A DNA stretch of 33,934 nt from Pseudomonadota bacterium (GTDB taxonomy: Bacteria; Pseudomonadota; Alphaproteobacteria; Rhizobiales; Aestuariivirgaceae). The DNA lies in contig JAEKFU010000002.1 of NCBI GenBank assembly GCA_016522385.1, forward strand, positions 1-33,934. Reading direction: 5' to 3'. Below, in pieces: positions 22,109 to 30,989 of the stretch. Every line of letters starts with the position of its first letter. Within the stretch, counting starts at the first letter, position 1. A model generated the notes under the pieces. It saw only the letters and a list, made by a program, of their open reading frames with translations, made no database searches and was not told the DNA's origin. A program made the position numbers and the translations under genes.

Positions 22109-24445
22109 TCAGGCGCATTTTGAATAGTTGCACGACAGGCATGACGCACAACCTTCCTGAAACACCAAAGTCATCTCACCGCATTTGGGACATTGCCGTG
22201 TGCCCGGCGGCGGCCCGCCGACGACCTGTCTCTCGATCTGCTCGCCGGTATCATCACCATCTAGTCCAGTTGCCTGAGAACTCTTCAGGAAGCCCGTATC
22301 AAGCATGTGCTGCTCTATCACTCCGCCGATCGCTGCCAGCAGGCTCGGCACATATTTGCCGTTCATCCACTGGCCGCCACGCGGGTCGAATACCGCCTTG
22401 AGCTCCTCGACGACAAAAGATACATCGCCGCCGCGCCGGAATACCGCCGAGACCATCCGCGTCAGCGCGACGGTCCAGGCATAGTGCTCCATATTCTTGG
22501 AGTTGATGAAGATCTCAAATGGCCGGCGGTGACCGTCCTGGACGATATCGTTGATCGTAATGTAGATCGCATGATCCGAATCCGGCCATTTCAACTTGTA
22601 GGTGAACCCCGGTAACACGCCATGCCGTTCAAGCGGCTGCTTCATGTAAACGATGTCACCACCGGCATGACCGGCAACCGGCGGGCTCGGCGCCTCGAGC
22701 GGCAATGGCACCTGCGCGACCGATGGCACCGGTTCGGCACTCAGCACGGATCCAGTCACCTCGTTTGGCCGGTAGGTCGTGCAGCCCTTCAGGCCAAGGT
22801 CATAGGCCTGCTCATAGATCAGCCTAAAGTCCTCAAATTTGATATCCTCAGGACAATTGATGGTCTTTGAGATGGAAGAATCGACATGTGACTGCAAAGC
22901 CGCCTGCATCACCAGATGCTCGCGCGGCGACAGGTCCTGTGTGGTGACGAAATATTCCGGCAACGGTGTCGCATCACCGAACATATGGCGGTAGGCACGC
23001 ACAGCGTAATCTTCGACGGTCTCGGACCGGCGGGATCCATCGGCCAGCAGAACTTTGCGCTTGTATCTGTAGCTGAAAATCGGTTCCACACCGCTCGACA
23101 CATTGCCGGCAAACAACGAGATCGTTCCGGTTGGCGCAATTGATGTCAACAGTCCGTTTCGGCAGCCATGCTTTTCGATGGTCTGGCGAGTCGCCTTATC
23201 CAAATGTTGCACCCGACCTGACTGGACGAACAACTCCGCATCGAACAGTGGAAAAGCCCCTTTCTCTTTGGCAAGCGCCGCACTGGCCGTATAAGCAGCC
23301 CGTTCGATGAGGGACATCCAGCGGCCTGCCGTCTCGACGGCTTGTGGGCTACCATAACGCTCGCCAATCATTGCCAGCGCATCGGCAAGGCCGGTTACAC
23401 CCAATCCGATCCGTCGCTTGGCGCGGGCCTCATGGGCCTGTTCTTCGAGCGGATAATGAGACACATCAATTGCATCGTCCATCAGCCGGACAGCGACACC
23501 GACCGTCTCTGCAACAGCGTTTTCATCAAGTCTTGCACTTCTCGCAAAAGCATTGTCCACGAATCGCGGCAGATTTATCGACCCCAACAGGCAAGCGCCG
23601 TAGGGCGGCAGCGGTTGCTCGCCGCATGGGTTGGTCGCATGAATGGTCTCGCAATAGGCCAAGTTGTTGGCGCGATTAATCCGGTCGATAAAAATCACGC
23701 CGGGTTCGGCGTAGTCATAGGTCGCCCGCATGATCCTGTCCCACAGCGCCCGGGCCTGCACGGTCCTGTAGGTCTTACCATTGAAGACCAGCGGCCAATC
23801 CCCACCCGACTTCACAGCAGCCATGAATTCATCGCTCACCAACACCGACAGATTGAACATGCGTAACCGGCCGCCGTCCTCTTTGGCGGCGATGAATTCT
23901 TCGATATCAGGATGGTCGCATCGCATCGTGCCCATCATTGCGCCACGCCGCGAGCCGGCCGACATAATGGTCTTGCACATGCTGTCCCAAACATCCATGA
24001 AGCTCAATGGACCAGAGGCATCCGCACCGACGCCTTGTACGGCCGCACCTCTGGGCCTGAGAGTGGAAAAGTCGTGGCCGATGCCGCCGCCCATCTGCAT
24101 GGTCAACGCTGCTTCCTTCAGCCCCTGAAAAATACCCTCCATGGAATCATCGAGCGTGCCCATCACAAAGCAATTGAACAACGTCACCCGCCGTGCGGTC
24201 CTGGCGCCGGCAAGGATGCGGCCGGCCGGCAAGAACCGATAGCCGGCCAGGATGTCGTAGAACGCCTTGGACCAGCGCTTGCGCAGCTTTGGTTCTTCCG
24301 CTACAGCAACCGCATCGGCAACCCGCACCCATGTGTCGTCGACCGTGCGATCGACAGGCGTCCCATCGTCGGACTTGAAGCGGTATTTCATGTCCCAGAT
24401 CTCGTGCGCAATCGGATCAAGGGCGTTGTCAGGTGATTCTTTCAT
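22109..24445 (-). CDS. nrdJ: Adenosylcobalamin-dependent (class II) ribonucleotide reductase
   Basis: Reduces ribonucleotides to deoxyribonucleotides using an adenosylcobalamin radical, so it works with or without oxygen but needs B12. The product is 778 residues, the short class II type. Visible features: FNCFVMGT and GGGIGHDFSTLRPRGA in the ATP/substrate region; the catalytic NPCGEQPLPPYGACLLGSINL near 271-291; a TSCPD-type domain at about 600-720; and a C-terminal zinc-ribbon-like tail with CPKCG, CASC and CNYSKC, holding the redox cysteines. I chose the ATG at 24443-24445, because the N-terminal segment PIAHEIWDMKYRF follows directly; an ATG at 24481 would add 12 residues. No strong Shine-Dalgarno precedes either. 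A MITE-like element sits right after the stop. The gene is alone, with no nrdI or nrdR beside it. Confidence 0.96.
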   Translation of the reverse strand: MKESPDNALDPIAHEIWDMKYRFKSDDGTPVDRTVDDTWVRVADAVAVAEEPKLRKRWSKAFYDILAGYRFLPAGRILAGARTARRVTLFNCFVMGTLDDSMEGIFQGLKEAALTMQMGGGIGHDFSTLRPRGAAVQGVGADASGPLSFMDVWDSMCKTIMSAGSRRGAMMGTMRCDHPDIEEFIAAKEDGGRLRMFNLSVLVSDEFMAAVKSGGDWPLVFNGKTYRTVQARALWDRIMRATYDYAEPGVIFIDRINRANNLAYCETIHATNPCGEQPLPPYGACLLGSINLPRFVDNAFARSARLDENAVAETVGVAVRLMDDAIDVSHYPLEEQAHEARAKRRIGLGVTGLADALAMIGERYGSPQAVETAGRWMSLIERAAYTASAALAKEKGAFPLFDAELFVQSGRVQHLDKATRQTIEKHGCRNGLLTSIAPTGTISLFAGNVSSGVEPIFSYRYKRKVLLADGSRRSETVEDYAVRAYRHMFGDATPLPEYFVTTQDLSPREHLVMQAALQSHVDSSISKTINCPEDIKFEDFRLIYEQAYDLGLKGCTTYRPNEVTGSVLSAEPVPSVAQVPLPLEAPSPPVAGHAGGDIVYMKQPLERHGVLPGFTYKLKWPDSDHAIYITINDIVQDGHRRPFEIFINSKNMEHYAWTVALTRMVSAVFRRGGDVSFVVEELKAVFDPRGGQWMNGKYVPSLLAAIGGVIEQHMLDTGFLKSSQATGLDGDDTGEQIERQVVGGPPPGTRQCPKCGEMTLVFQEGCASCLSCNYSKCA

Positions 24446-24544
24446 GATGCGCCAAACACAGTCCGCTAAGTCTTGCAACATAGCACAATGTTCGCCTTTT
24501 GTACCAGTATTTCTGACACTTCAGCAACGCGTCGTGCGTTGTGG

Positions 24545-25267
24545 TTAACGTTTCCTGCGGCCCTCAGCGACAAGGCGGGCCGTTGCCGTTTCGATGGCCG
24601 TTTCCAGTTGTGCCGAGTAATCCCGGCGCTTGAGACCGGCAGGGATTGCAGGAAGGAATTCCACGATGATTGTACCCGGATACCGCAGAAACTTGCGCCG
24701 GGGCCAGTACAGGCCGGAATTGAGCGCAAAAGGCACACACGGCACCCCAAGTTGTAGATAGAGCGCAGCCGCTCCTGGTTTGTAATCCGGTGGCGCATCG
24801 GGCGCCCGTCGTGTGCCTTCCGGAAAAATCAGTATCTGGCGGTTCTTGGCGATCGCTCTATTGGCGTAACCGATCAGACGCTTCAACCCCCCGGCCCCCG
24901 CCGCACGGTCCACCGGAAGCATTTGGAATTTCAGCGCAAACCAGCCAAAAACCGGGATCCAGGTAAGCTCTCGCTTGAGCACTACCGCCGGGTCATCAAG
25001 CAGCGGCAACAGGGCAAATGTTTCCCAGAATGACTGATGCTTGCCGGCAACCATTGCGGGCCCATGCGGAATGTGTTCGATGCCGCGCACCTCATGTCGC
25101 GTACCGACAATCAGTTTAAGCCACCATAAGGATGCCCTCGCCCAGACCTTGAGCGCCGCCATCGACCAGGCGCGCGGTGTCACATAGTAGAAACACCCGA
25201 ACACCAGAAAGGCGACCAAGTTGATGTAGAAGATAACGTTGAAGGCAAGAGAGCGGATAAACAACAC
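24545..25267 (-). CDS. plsC: 1-acyl-sn-glycerol-3-phosphate acyltransferase
   Basis: Transfers an acyl chain to lysophosphatidic acid to make phosphatidic acid at the inner membrane. The 240-residue protein has an N-terminal membrane segment (FIRSLAFNVIFYINLVAFLVFGCFY region) and the acyltransferase motifs: KHQSFWET near 80-87, where the usual HX4D is HX4E; the glycerophosphate-binding FPEGTRR near 151-157; and PVDR. The Lys/Arg-rich tail RLVAEGRRKR is typical. I chose GTG at 25265-25267 with GAGGG upstream, because it follows the ftsX stop by 13 bases; an ATG at 25318 would overlap ftsX. The ftsE-ftsX-plsC order is a known alphaproteobacterial cluster. Confidence 0.93.
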   Translation of the reverse strand: MLFIRSLAFNVIFYINLVAFLVFGCFYYVTPRAWSMAALKVWARASLWWLKLIVGTRHEVRGIEHIPHGPAMVAGKHQSFWETFALLPLLDDPAVVLKRELTWIPVFGWFALKFQMLPVDRAAGAGGLKRLIGYANRAIAKNRQILIFPEGTRRAPDAPPDYKPGAAALYLQLGVPCVPFALNSGLYWPRRKFLRYPGTIIVEFLPAIPAGLKRRDYSAQLETAIETATARLVAEGRRKR

Positions 25268-25280
25268 CAGGTGGAAGCCC

Positions 25281-26240
25281 TCAAAAGATCGATCGCAAGA
25301 TCCGCATTGTGGCCACACGCGCCGTCATCAGGCAGATGAGTGTTGCCACAACCGGAATTACCGGGAACAGAAGATAATCCGCATAGCTCTTGTCGAACGG
25401 CCCGGCAAGAAGTTCACGCATAGCCGACAGGAGACCCCGGGCATTGCCCGTCGATCCCAACAGCAAGAACAGCCCAAACGTCAGCAGCGCACCGAAGAGG
25501 CCCGTCACACCGGCCTTGAAGCCGGCGATGAAAAACCGCCGCTCGACTTGCCGTGCTATGAAACGGTCGCGGGCACCCACGAGATAGAGAACTTCCAGCA
25601 CCTCACGGCTCGTCTCCAGCGCCGCTCGAGTGGCAAACACCACCAGCGCAACAGATGCTCCGGCAATGATCAACAATACTGCCGCCCCGAGCCATCTAAG
25701 CGTCTGTGCCGTTGCTGTGAGCTCTTCCTGCCATTGCCGGTGAGTGTCCAGGCTCGCGCCTTTGACGTCGGCCTTTAGTCTCGCCGAAAGCTGCGCCAGA
25801 TCGGGCGGCGAACGCCGGTCAATCCGTGCCGCAATAAGTCGCGGTATCGGCAGTTCTTCAAGAATCCGGTTCTTGCCCAGCCAGGGTTCCAGAAGACGGG
25901 CGGCCTCGTCTTCACTCAAAACTGTCACGCCAGTAATACCTTGCGTCTGCTCGAGCAGCCGTGCGGCAATATCTGTTTGCTTTGTAATGTCCGCATCGAC
26001 AACCGGACGGATCTGCACGGTGATCTCGCCCGAGATGTCCGAAGTCCATTTGTCGACCGCCCGATTGATCAGCAACATCCCGCCGATCGCCAGACTTGCC
26101 AGATAACACATAACGGACATGGCAATCACCAAGGTGCCCAGCGGCACGTGCACTCTGGGCATGATGGCATTCTGGTGCTGTGGTACGCTGGCCAGCTTTG
26201 GGCTCTCGCTTACCTTTGCGCCTGCTTCGACACTGCTCAT
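25281..26240 (-). CDS. ftsX: Cell division protein FtsX (permease subunit)
   Basis: FtsX pairs with FtsE to form an ABC-type complex that activates peptidoglycan hydrolases at the division site. The 319-residue protein has a cytoplasmic start, one membrane segment near 35-60, a periplasmic loop of about 110 residues, then three hydrophobic segments (near 180-200, 225-255 and 285-305), the FtsX four-segment layout. EVLEVLYLVGARDRFIARQ is the conserved cytoplasmic loop region near 208-226. The ATG overlaps the ftsE stop by four bases, so translation is coupled. The periplasmic loop is the least conserved part. Confidence 0.95.
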   Translation of the reverse strand: MSSVEAGAKVSESPKLASVPQHQNAIMPRVHVPLGTLVIAMSVMCYLASLAIGGMLLINRAVDKWTSDISGEITVQIRPVVDADITKQTDIAARLLEQTQGITGVTVLSEDEAARLLEPWLGKNRILEELPIPRLIAARIDRRSPPDLAQLSARLKADVKGASLDTHRQWQEELTATAQTLRWLGAAVLLIIAGASVALVVFATRAALETSREVLEVLYLVGARDRFIARQVERRFFIAGFKAGVTGLFGALLTFGLFLLLGSTGNARGLLSAMRELLAGPFDKSYADYLLFPVIPVVATLICLMTARVATMRILRSIF

Positions 26241-26914
26241 GCGGCCTCCGTCAATAGGCCTCGGTCGAGTTTCATGACCGGCGCCTTGACCTGTGAAATG
26301 AGATGGGTGTCATGGGTCGCCACCAGCACTGTTGTGCCGAACCGGTTGAGTTCCAAGAACAAGCGCATCAGCCGCACAGCTAGCGCCGGATCGACATTAC
26401 CGGTTGGCTCATCTGCCAACAGTAGGTCAGGCTTGCCGACCACAGCGCGAGCGATTGCCGCCCTTTGCTTCTCACCGCCCGACAGGACCGGCGGATAAAC
26501 ATTGGCGTGCTCAGCCAGGCCCACCCATTTCAGCAGCTCCATGACATCGCTGCGATAGGCAGAAGATCTCTGGTTGGCAACCCGCAGCGGCAGCGCCACG
26601 TTCTCAAACGTCGTCAAGTGATCGAGCAACCGGAACTCCTGAAACACCACGCCAATCCTGCGTCGAATATCCGGCAACTCGTCACGTTGGAGTGTAGCGA
26701 CATCCTGGTTGAACAATCGGATCAGGCCCCGGGTCGGCTTGCTGGCCAGGAACAGCAGGCGCAGTAGTGAGGTCTTGCCGGCACCAGACGGTCCGGTGAG
26801 AAACTGGAAAGATCCGGGCTCAAGCTCGAGATTAATGTCCCGCAATACTTCGGGTCCATTGCCGTAGCGCAGGCCGACATTTTCAAATCGGATCAAAGGA
26901 CTTGTGTGCTCCAC
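26237..26914 (-). CDS. ftsE: Cell division ATP-binding protein FtsE
   Basis: ATPase partner of FtsX in the cell-division ABC complex. The 225-residue product shows Walker A GPSGAGKTS (about residues 39-47), Q-loop region GVVFQEFRLLDHLTTFENVALPL, signature LSGGEKQR near 142-149, and Walker B LLADEPTGN near 161-169. Then comes HD-type His in ATHD near 197-200. All catalytic motifs are intact. It starts at ATG 26912-26914 in a 119-base gap divergent from the zinc-ribbon gene, where I find no clear CtrA site; the promoter is unresolved. Confidence 0.97.
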   Translation of the reverse strand: MEHTSPLIRFENVGLRYGNGPEVLRDINLELEPGSFQFLTGPSGAGKTSLLRLLFLASKPTRGLIRLFNQDVATLQRDELPDIRRRIGVVFQEFRLLDHLTTFENVALPLRVANQRSSAYRSDVMELLKWVGLAEHANVYPPVLSGGEKQRAAIARAVVGKPDLLLADEPTGNVDPALAVRLMRLFLELNRFGTTVLVATHDTHLISQVKAPVMKLDRGLLTEAA

Positions 26915-27033
26915 ATCATGGCGCGCCCGAACGGCGGTTTACGCGCCCTTAACCATAAGTCTGTTTTGTTTGCCGGACAGTGCATACCGGATGCCGCCGG
27001 TGTTGCCGAATCACCTTTGGAAATACATTCGCG

Positions 27034-27762
27034 ATGATAGTCTCTTGTCCTTCCTGCGCAACACGCTACGACCTGCCCGGTAATAAGATTGCAGCCGATG
27101 GTTCGGTGATCCGCTGTGCCGCGTGCGGCCACAGTTGGCTGGAATCAAGCGCTGTCGAAGTCATTGACGCGCGTCCCGAACCGGCAGCGGCTTTACCGGC
27201 GCCTGTCATCGATGACAGCAGTTACGAGCTCGAAATTGAGGTGCTGCGCCTGACCAAGGCGTCGATGGCGGCCGAGCGCCAACACACCCGTAGTCGGGCG
27301 AGGAAACGGGCTGAGACGAAGGGCTGGTGCGGCCTCACCGCCGCCATCGCCGCTACCGCTGCCGGCCTTTGTGCATTTCCGCACCATGTTGTCCAATTTG
27401 CCCCCGGCGCTGCCAAGCTTTACGAAAAGGCCAGTATCCCCGTCAATATCCGCGGCTTCGAGATCACCAACATTCAACAACAACACCTGCTTGCCGACGG
27501 CACCCGTGTCCTGGCGGTGCGCGGCAAGGTGAAGAATATCGCCAATTCGGAAGAAAAGGCACCAGCCCTGCGGTTCATTCTGCGCGATGCCCAACACCGC
27601 GAAGTATATGCCTGGACGCTGAACGGGGTGACGACGCGCGCGCTGAAACCTGATGAGGTAACCAATTTCGTTACCCGCCTCGCCTCACCGCCGGAATCTG
27701 CGGATGATTTGCAGATTCGCTTTGCTCGCGCAGATGAAATCGGATCAAATGCCAGGCCATGA
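27034..27762 (+). CDS. Zinc-ribbon, single-pass membrane protein (DUF3426)
   Basis: A 242-residue protein. The N-terminal MJ0042-type zinc ribbon has CPSC near residues 5-8 and CAAC near 28-31, with IVSCPSCATRYDLPGNKI matching the family. Then comes a polar Glu/Arg-rich linker, a membrane segment at about 105-125 (LTAAIAATAAGLCAFP) and a DUF3426-like periplasmic domain ending with VLAVRGKVKNIANSEEKAPALRFILRD. The function is unknown; a possible sensor or FtsEX-associated role is suggested only by position. I chose the ATG at 27034 because the ribbon begins there. The stop overlaps the hpt start by four bases, an unusual pairing of a membrane protein with a purine salvage enzyme. Confidence 0.9.
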   Translation: MIVSCPSCATRYDLPGNKIAADGSVIRCAACGHSWLESSAVEVIDARPEPAAALPAPVIDDSSYELEIEVLRLTKASMAAERQHTRSRARKRAETKGWCGLTAAIAATAAGLCAFPHHVVQFAPGAAKLYEKASIPVNIRGFEITNIQQQHLLADGTRVLAVRGKVKNIANSEEKAPALRFILRDAQHREVYAWTLNGVTTRALKPDEVTNFVTRLASPPESADDLQIRFARADEIGSNARP

Positions 27763-28313
27763 CGGCCGTTGAAATAAATGGACATCAAATTGAAGTCTTA
27801 TTCACGGAGGCAGAAATCGCCGCCCGAGTAGGCGAACTCGCCCGTCTAGTGGCAGAAGAGCAGCCGGAAAACCTGCTTGTTGTTCCGGTACTGAAGGGCA
27901 GTTTTATCTTTGCCGCCGACCTCATTCGGGCGTTTTACCGGGCAAGACTTTTGCCGGAAGTCGACTTCATGATGCTGGCCAGTTACCGCGACAAGACCAG
28001 CTCATCGGGCCAGGTCGACATTCTGCGCGACATCGAGACGGATGTGCGCGAACGCGACGTTCTGCTCATCGATGACATCCTCGAATCGGGCCGCACGCTG
28101 GCCTTTGCCAAGGACCTTCTGGCCGCCCGCGGTGCCAATCGGGTGTTCACCGCCGTCCTGCTCGACAAACCCGGCCATCGCGCCGCCGATATCGATGCCG
28201 ATTTCAAAGGCTTCGACTGCCCCGACAAATTCGTCGTTGGCTACGGCATGGACATGGCCCACGCCTACCGGGAGCTGCCATTTGTCGGGTTCGTGATGAA
28301 TCCTTGCGGATAG
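27759..28313 (+). CDS. hpt: Hypoxanthine phosphoribosyltransferase
   Basis: Purine salvage enzyme that makes IMP (and GMP) from hypoxanthine (and guanine) plus PRPP. The 184-residue protein has PVLKGSFIFAADLIRAF near 44-60, the PRPP loop DVLLIDDILESGRTL near 100-114, and FDCPDKFVVGYGMD near 152-165, typical of Hpt. The length is normal. The ATG overlaps the preceding stop by four bases, so it is translated by coupling. Confidence 0.96.
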   Translation: MTAVEINGHQIEVLFTEAEIAARVGELARLVAEEQPENLLVVPVLKGSFIFAADLIRAFYRARLLPEVDFMMLASYRDKTSSSGQVDILRDIETDVRERDVLLIDDILESGRTLAFAKDLLAARGANRVFTAVLLDKPGHRAADIDADFKGFDCPDKFVVGYGMDMAHAYRELPFVGFVMNPCG

Positions 28314-28326
28314 CGGTACTGTCTCC

Positions 28327-28357
28327 CGCCTGTCCGGGCACCATAAGCGGACGGGCG
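28327..28357. terminator. Bidirectional hairpin between hpt and the TIGR02302 gene
   Basis: CGCCTGTCCG (28327-28336) and CGGACGGGCG (28348-28357) pair with one G-U around 11 bases. It sits between converging stops, so could serve both strands. No T-run, hence moderate confidence. Confidence 0.5.
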
Positions 28358-28367
28358 CCGATTTCAG

Positions 28368-30887
28368 TTAATAGAGCCCGTCCAACAGTCGGTCGAGATA
28401 ATCGAGCTCGATGCGCGGGCGCTGCGGCTGGTTGGCCCGATTGCGTAGCATTTCCAGGATCTGGCGCGCCCGCTCGACCGCCGCCTGTCCGGGCACCATG
28501 TTGCGGTCCGGTCCGAAATCCTCACCGCTACGCGGCATCGGCCGGCCAAGCGGATCATCGCGATTGCCACGTGCCTCGCCCGAGCGTCCGAAATTGCCCT
28601 CATTGCCGTTGCCCTGCTGCTGCAGGTTGCGGGCCATCGTCCGGGCACTTTCACGCAAGCCCTCCATCGCCTCGCCTTGCTTACCAAGCGCTTCGCCTTT
28701 TTCGCCTTCGCGCAACGCACCAGCAGCGCCTTCCATGGCTTCCTTGGAGCGCTCCATGCCACCAGGCGTGTTCATGCCTTGCTGATTGAGCTGTTGCATC
28801 AATTCATCGAGCATCCGTCCTAAGGCATCCTGCTGATCCGACAGACTGTCCTGCTGGCGCTGGCCTTGACCCGGCTCACCGGGTCGCATTCCCGGCGGCG
28901 CGTCCTGCCGCTGGCCATTGAAGCCGTCCGGCAACTGGAAGGTCTGATCCATCAGCTGCTGCTGGCGCTGCATCATCTCGCCAAGCTGCTGGAGCATGCG
29001 TGACATTGGCGAACTGTTTTGCGGATCCCCCTGCCGCGCCACACCCGGACGCAAATTCTTCAACAGGTTCTCCAGCTGCGACAACATCTCTTGTGCCGCG
29101 TCCCTGGACCCGGATCTCGCCAGGTTCTCGATCATGTCGAGCATTTTCTGCAAATCCTGCGAGCGGACCATTTGGTCGGGATCAATTTGTTGCTCGCGCA
29201 TCTGCTCTCCGTTTTTGAGCGCCTGCTGCATCTGGCGCGCCATGGTTTCGAGCATGCGGTTCATCGCTTCACGCATCTTGCTCATCAGCTCGGCAATTTT
29301 TTCTTGCGACGCGCCCTCAGCCAGAGCCTTTTGTAATTCCTTACGCAGAGCCTCCAATTCTTTCAGCACGCCGGTCAAATCGCCATCTTCAATTGATACC
29401 GCCAGCTCCCACAACAACTCCACAACCTTCTTAATGTCGTCGTTCGATTTCGCGTCATACAGTTTGCTCGTAACCATACGCATGCCGAGATAATGTCCGG
29501 ATCTCTCGAATAGCTCGTCCGGCCAGGCCATCAACGCCGACAAAGTGCGTACAATGCGCTGGCTTTCGTCCGGCCTTAACACCAGTGCCCGACGCTGCTC
29601 GACAACCACTCGCGCAAGAAGCTTCCTGAAATCCCGTTCCGGCAACTTGAACCGCACCGGATCACTTTTGCCTGTCTGCTGTGCCTGATCGGAAACCTCA
29701 AGGTGCAGATCCACCATCATGCCGGCCCACGGATGGGATGTGAAATCCATGAATGCCCGGCCATCGGCAACGCGCGGGTTGAGCTTTTGCATATTTATTA
29801 CGGACTGTGGCGGATCGTAGTTAAGCGCCCCCGAAAGAGCCGTCTGCGCGCCTTCGTCAGCCAATGAGAAGCGGGCCTCCAGACCGGCAATGCCATAATC
29901 ATCGCCGGCCTTCCAGGGAACCGCAAAGCCACCGGTCGGCGTGATTGCCAACTTGCCCGAAATTTCGGCGGTCGGAGCAGCATCGGGAATGACCGCAATG
30001 CGCCACTCGGCGAGCTCGTTGCCATTCTCCAGGAGCGAGATATGGACCGGCCGGTCGAGCTTGGTTCTTGCTTCATGGACCGCAGTATCTGCACTTGCCG
30101 GGATTTCTATGGACAATGGCGCCGCGGCCGAATTGCGCTGGCGGGTCGGATCAGTCATTTCGAGGACCGGTTGCCGTGCACCGTTGAGCCGCACAACCAG
30201 CAGACTGCCCTGCGGCACCAGAAGCTCTTTGGTCTTTTCAAGTCGTGCTTGTGCTGCTGGCCCGGTCAGCAGGATAGGCGGTCTGCCTGTATAGGCTGGC
30301 GGGGTGATCCATGCATCAAATCCGGCCACCGTTTGGGCTCTTGCTGGGGCACTGACGACCTCGATCAGTCGTTTGTCCCATTGACCCCAGTTGAGAAACC
30401 CCACACTGATCAACGCAATCGCCAGGGCGCTGCGCAGAGCAAAGGGATCAAGCTTTGGCAATCCGGAACGCGGCCAACCGGCGCGAAGCGCCTTCAGATG
30501 GGCCGCCATGCGCTGCTTATGCACCAACCAGATCGCCCGGCTGGCCGCAGCCGCCTGCGGCTCGGCCAATTTATCCTGCCAGGCAGTCGCAGGCCGATGT
30601 TTCAGGCCCGACCGCACTTCAATGCGCCGCAGGGCACTTTCGTCGCTCGGCCAGCGCACATTGAGCAACGGCCATAGAGCCGCCAGGAACCCCAGCCCAA
30701 GCACGCCCGCTGCGGTGGTCTTGACACCTATCGGCAGCATTGCAGGGACCCCGAGCAGAACGATCAGCAATGCGCTTCCCGCTAACATAAACGCGGGAAA
30801 TAGCGCCACCCAAAGCTGCTCGAAGATAAGGGCGCTTTTGGCCAAACTCAGTTTGCGCTTCAGCGTACGGGTTGGTTTATCAATCAT
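28368..30887 (-). CDS. TIGR02302 family (DUF4175-related) large envelope protein
   Basis: A protein of 839 residues common next to lysA in Hyphomicrobiales. It has two or three hydrophobic segments in the first 170 residues (LWVALFPAFMLAGSALLIVLLG, a second at about 50-65, and one near 155-170), then a long extracytoplasmic part with beta-like domains, and a C-terminal half rich in Gln, Met and Glu. That half, with MLDELMQQLNQQGMN and MQRQQQLMDQTFQLP, suggests extended coiled coils. Start: I prefer the ATG at 30885-30887, with GAGTG upstream, over the GTG at 30897-30899. The biological role is unknown; membrane anchoring suggests a scaffold in the envelope. It is co-oriented with lysA but separated by a hairpin at 30966-30989. 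Confidence 0.9.
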   Translation of the reverse strand: MIDKPTRTLKRKLSLAKSALIFEQLWVALFPAFMLAGSALLIVLLGVPAMLPIGVKTTAAGVLGLGFLAALWPLLNVRWPSDESALRRIEVRSGLKHRPATAWQDKLAEPQAAAASRAIWLVHKQRMAAHLKALRAGWPRSGLPKLDPFALRSALAIALISVGFLNWGQWDKRLIEVVSAPARAQTVAGFDAWITPPAYTGRPPILLTGPAAQARLEKTKELLVPQGSLLVVRLNGARQPVLEMTDPTRQRNSAAAPLSIEIPASADTAVHEARTKLDRPVHISLLENGNELAEWRIAVIPDAAPTAEISGKLAITPTGGFAVPWKAGDDYGIAGLEARFSLADEGAQTALSGALNYDPPQSVINMQKLNPRVADGRAFMDFTSHPWAGMMVDLHLEVSDQAQQTGKSDPVRFKLPERDFRKLLARVVVEQRRALVLRPDESQRIVRTLSALMAWPDELFERSGHYLGMRMVTSKLYDAKSNDDIKKVVELLWELAVSIEDGDLTGVLKELEALRKELQKALAEGASQEKIAELMSKMREAMNRMLETMARQMQQALKNGEQMREQQIDPDQMVRSQDLQKMLDMIENLARSGSRDAAQEMLSQLENLLKNLRPGVARQGDPQNSSPMSRMLQQLGEMMQRQQQLMDQTFQLPDGFNGQRQDAPPGMRPGEPGQGQRQQDSLSDQQDALGRMLDELMQQLNQQGMNTPGGMERSKEAMEGAAGALREGEKGEALGKQGEAMEGLRESARTMARNLQQQGNGNEGNFGRSGEARGNRDDPLGRPMPRSGEDFGPDRNMVPGQAAVERARQILEMLRNRANQPQRPRIELDYLDRLLDGLY

Positions 30888-30965
30888 GTCAGAATTCACT
30901 CTAGCACAAGATCTGCAAAAATAGTGTGTCGATTAAAGCACCGCTCCCAAACTTGTGACATTGGC

Positions 30966-30989
30966 TTAGGGTGTGTCCCCACACCCTAA
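30966..30989. terminator. Hairpin overlapping the lysA stop codon
   Basis: TTAGGGTGTG (30966-30975) and CACACCCTAA (30980-30989) are perfect 10-base arms around a 4-base loop. The right arm contains the lysA stop codon (30986-30988). It may end or stabilise the lysA transcript, although no T-run follows on either strand. Confidence 0.6.

Noticed and set aside
23342..23866. 174-codon + frame opposite nrdJ
   Set aside because: Antisense to conserved nrdJ sequence; product has no domain.
24446..24544. NrdR box or cobalamin riboswitch before nrdJ
   Set aside because: The gap is about 100 bases, has no tandem NrdR consensus, and is too short for a B12 riboswitch.
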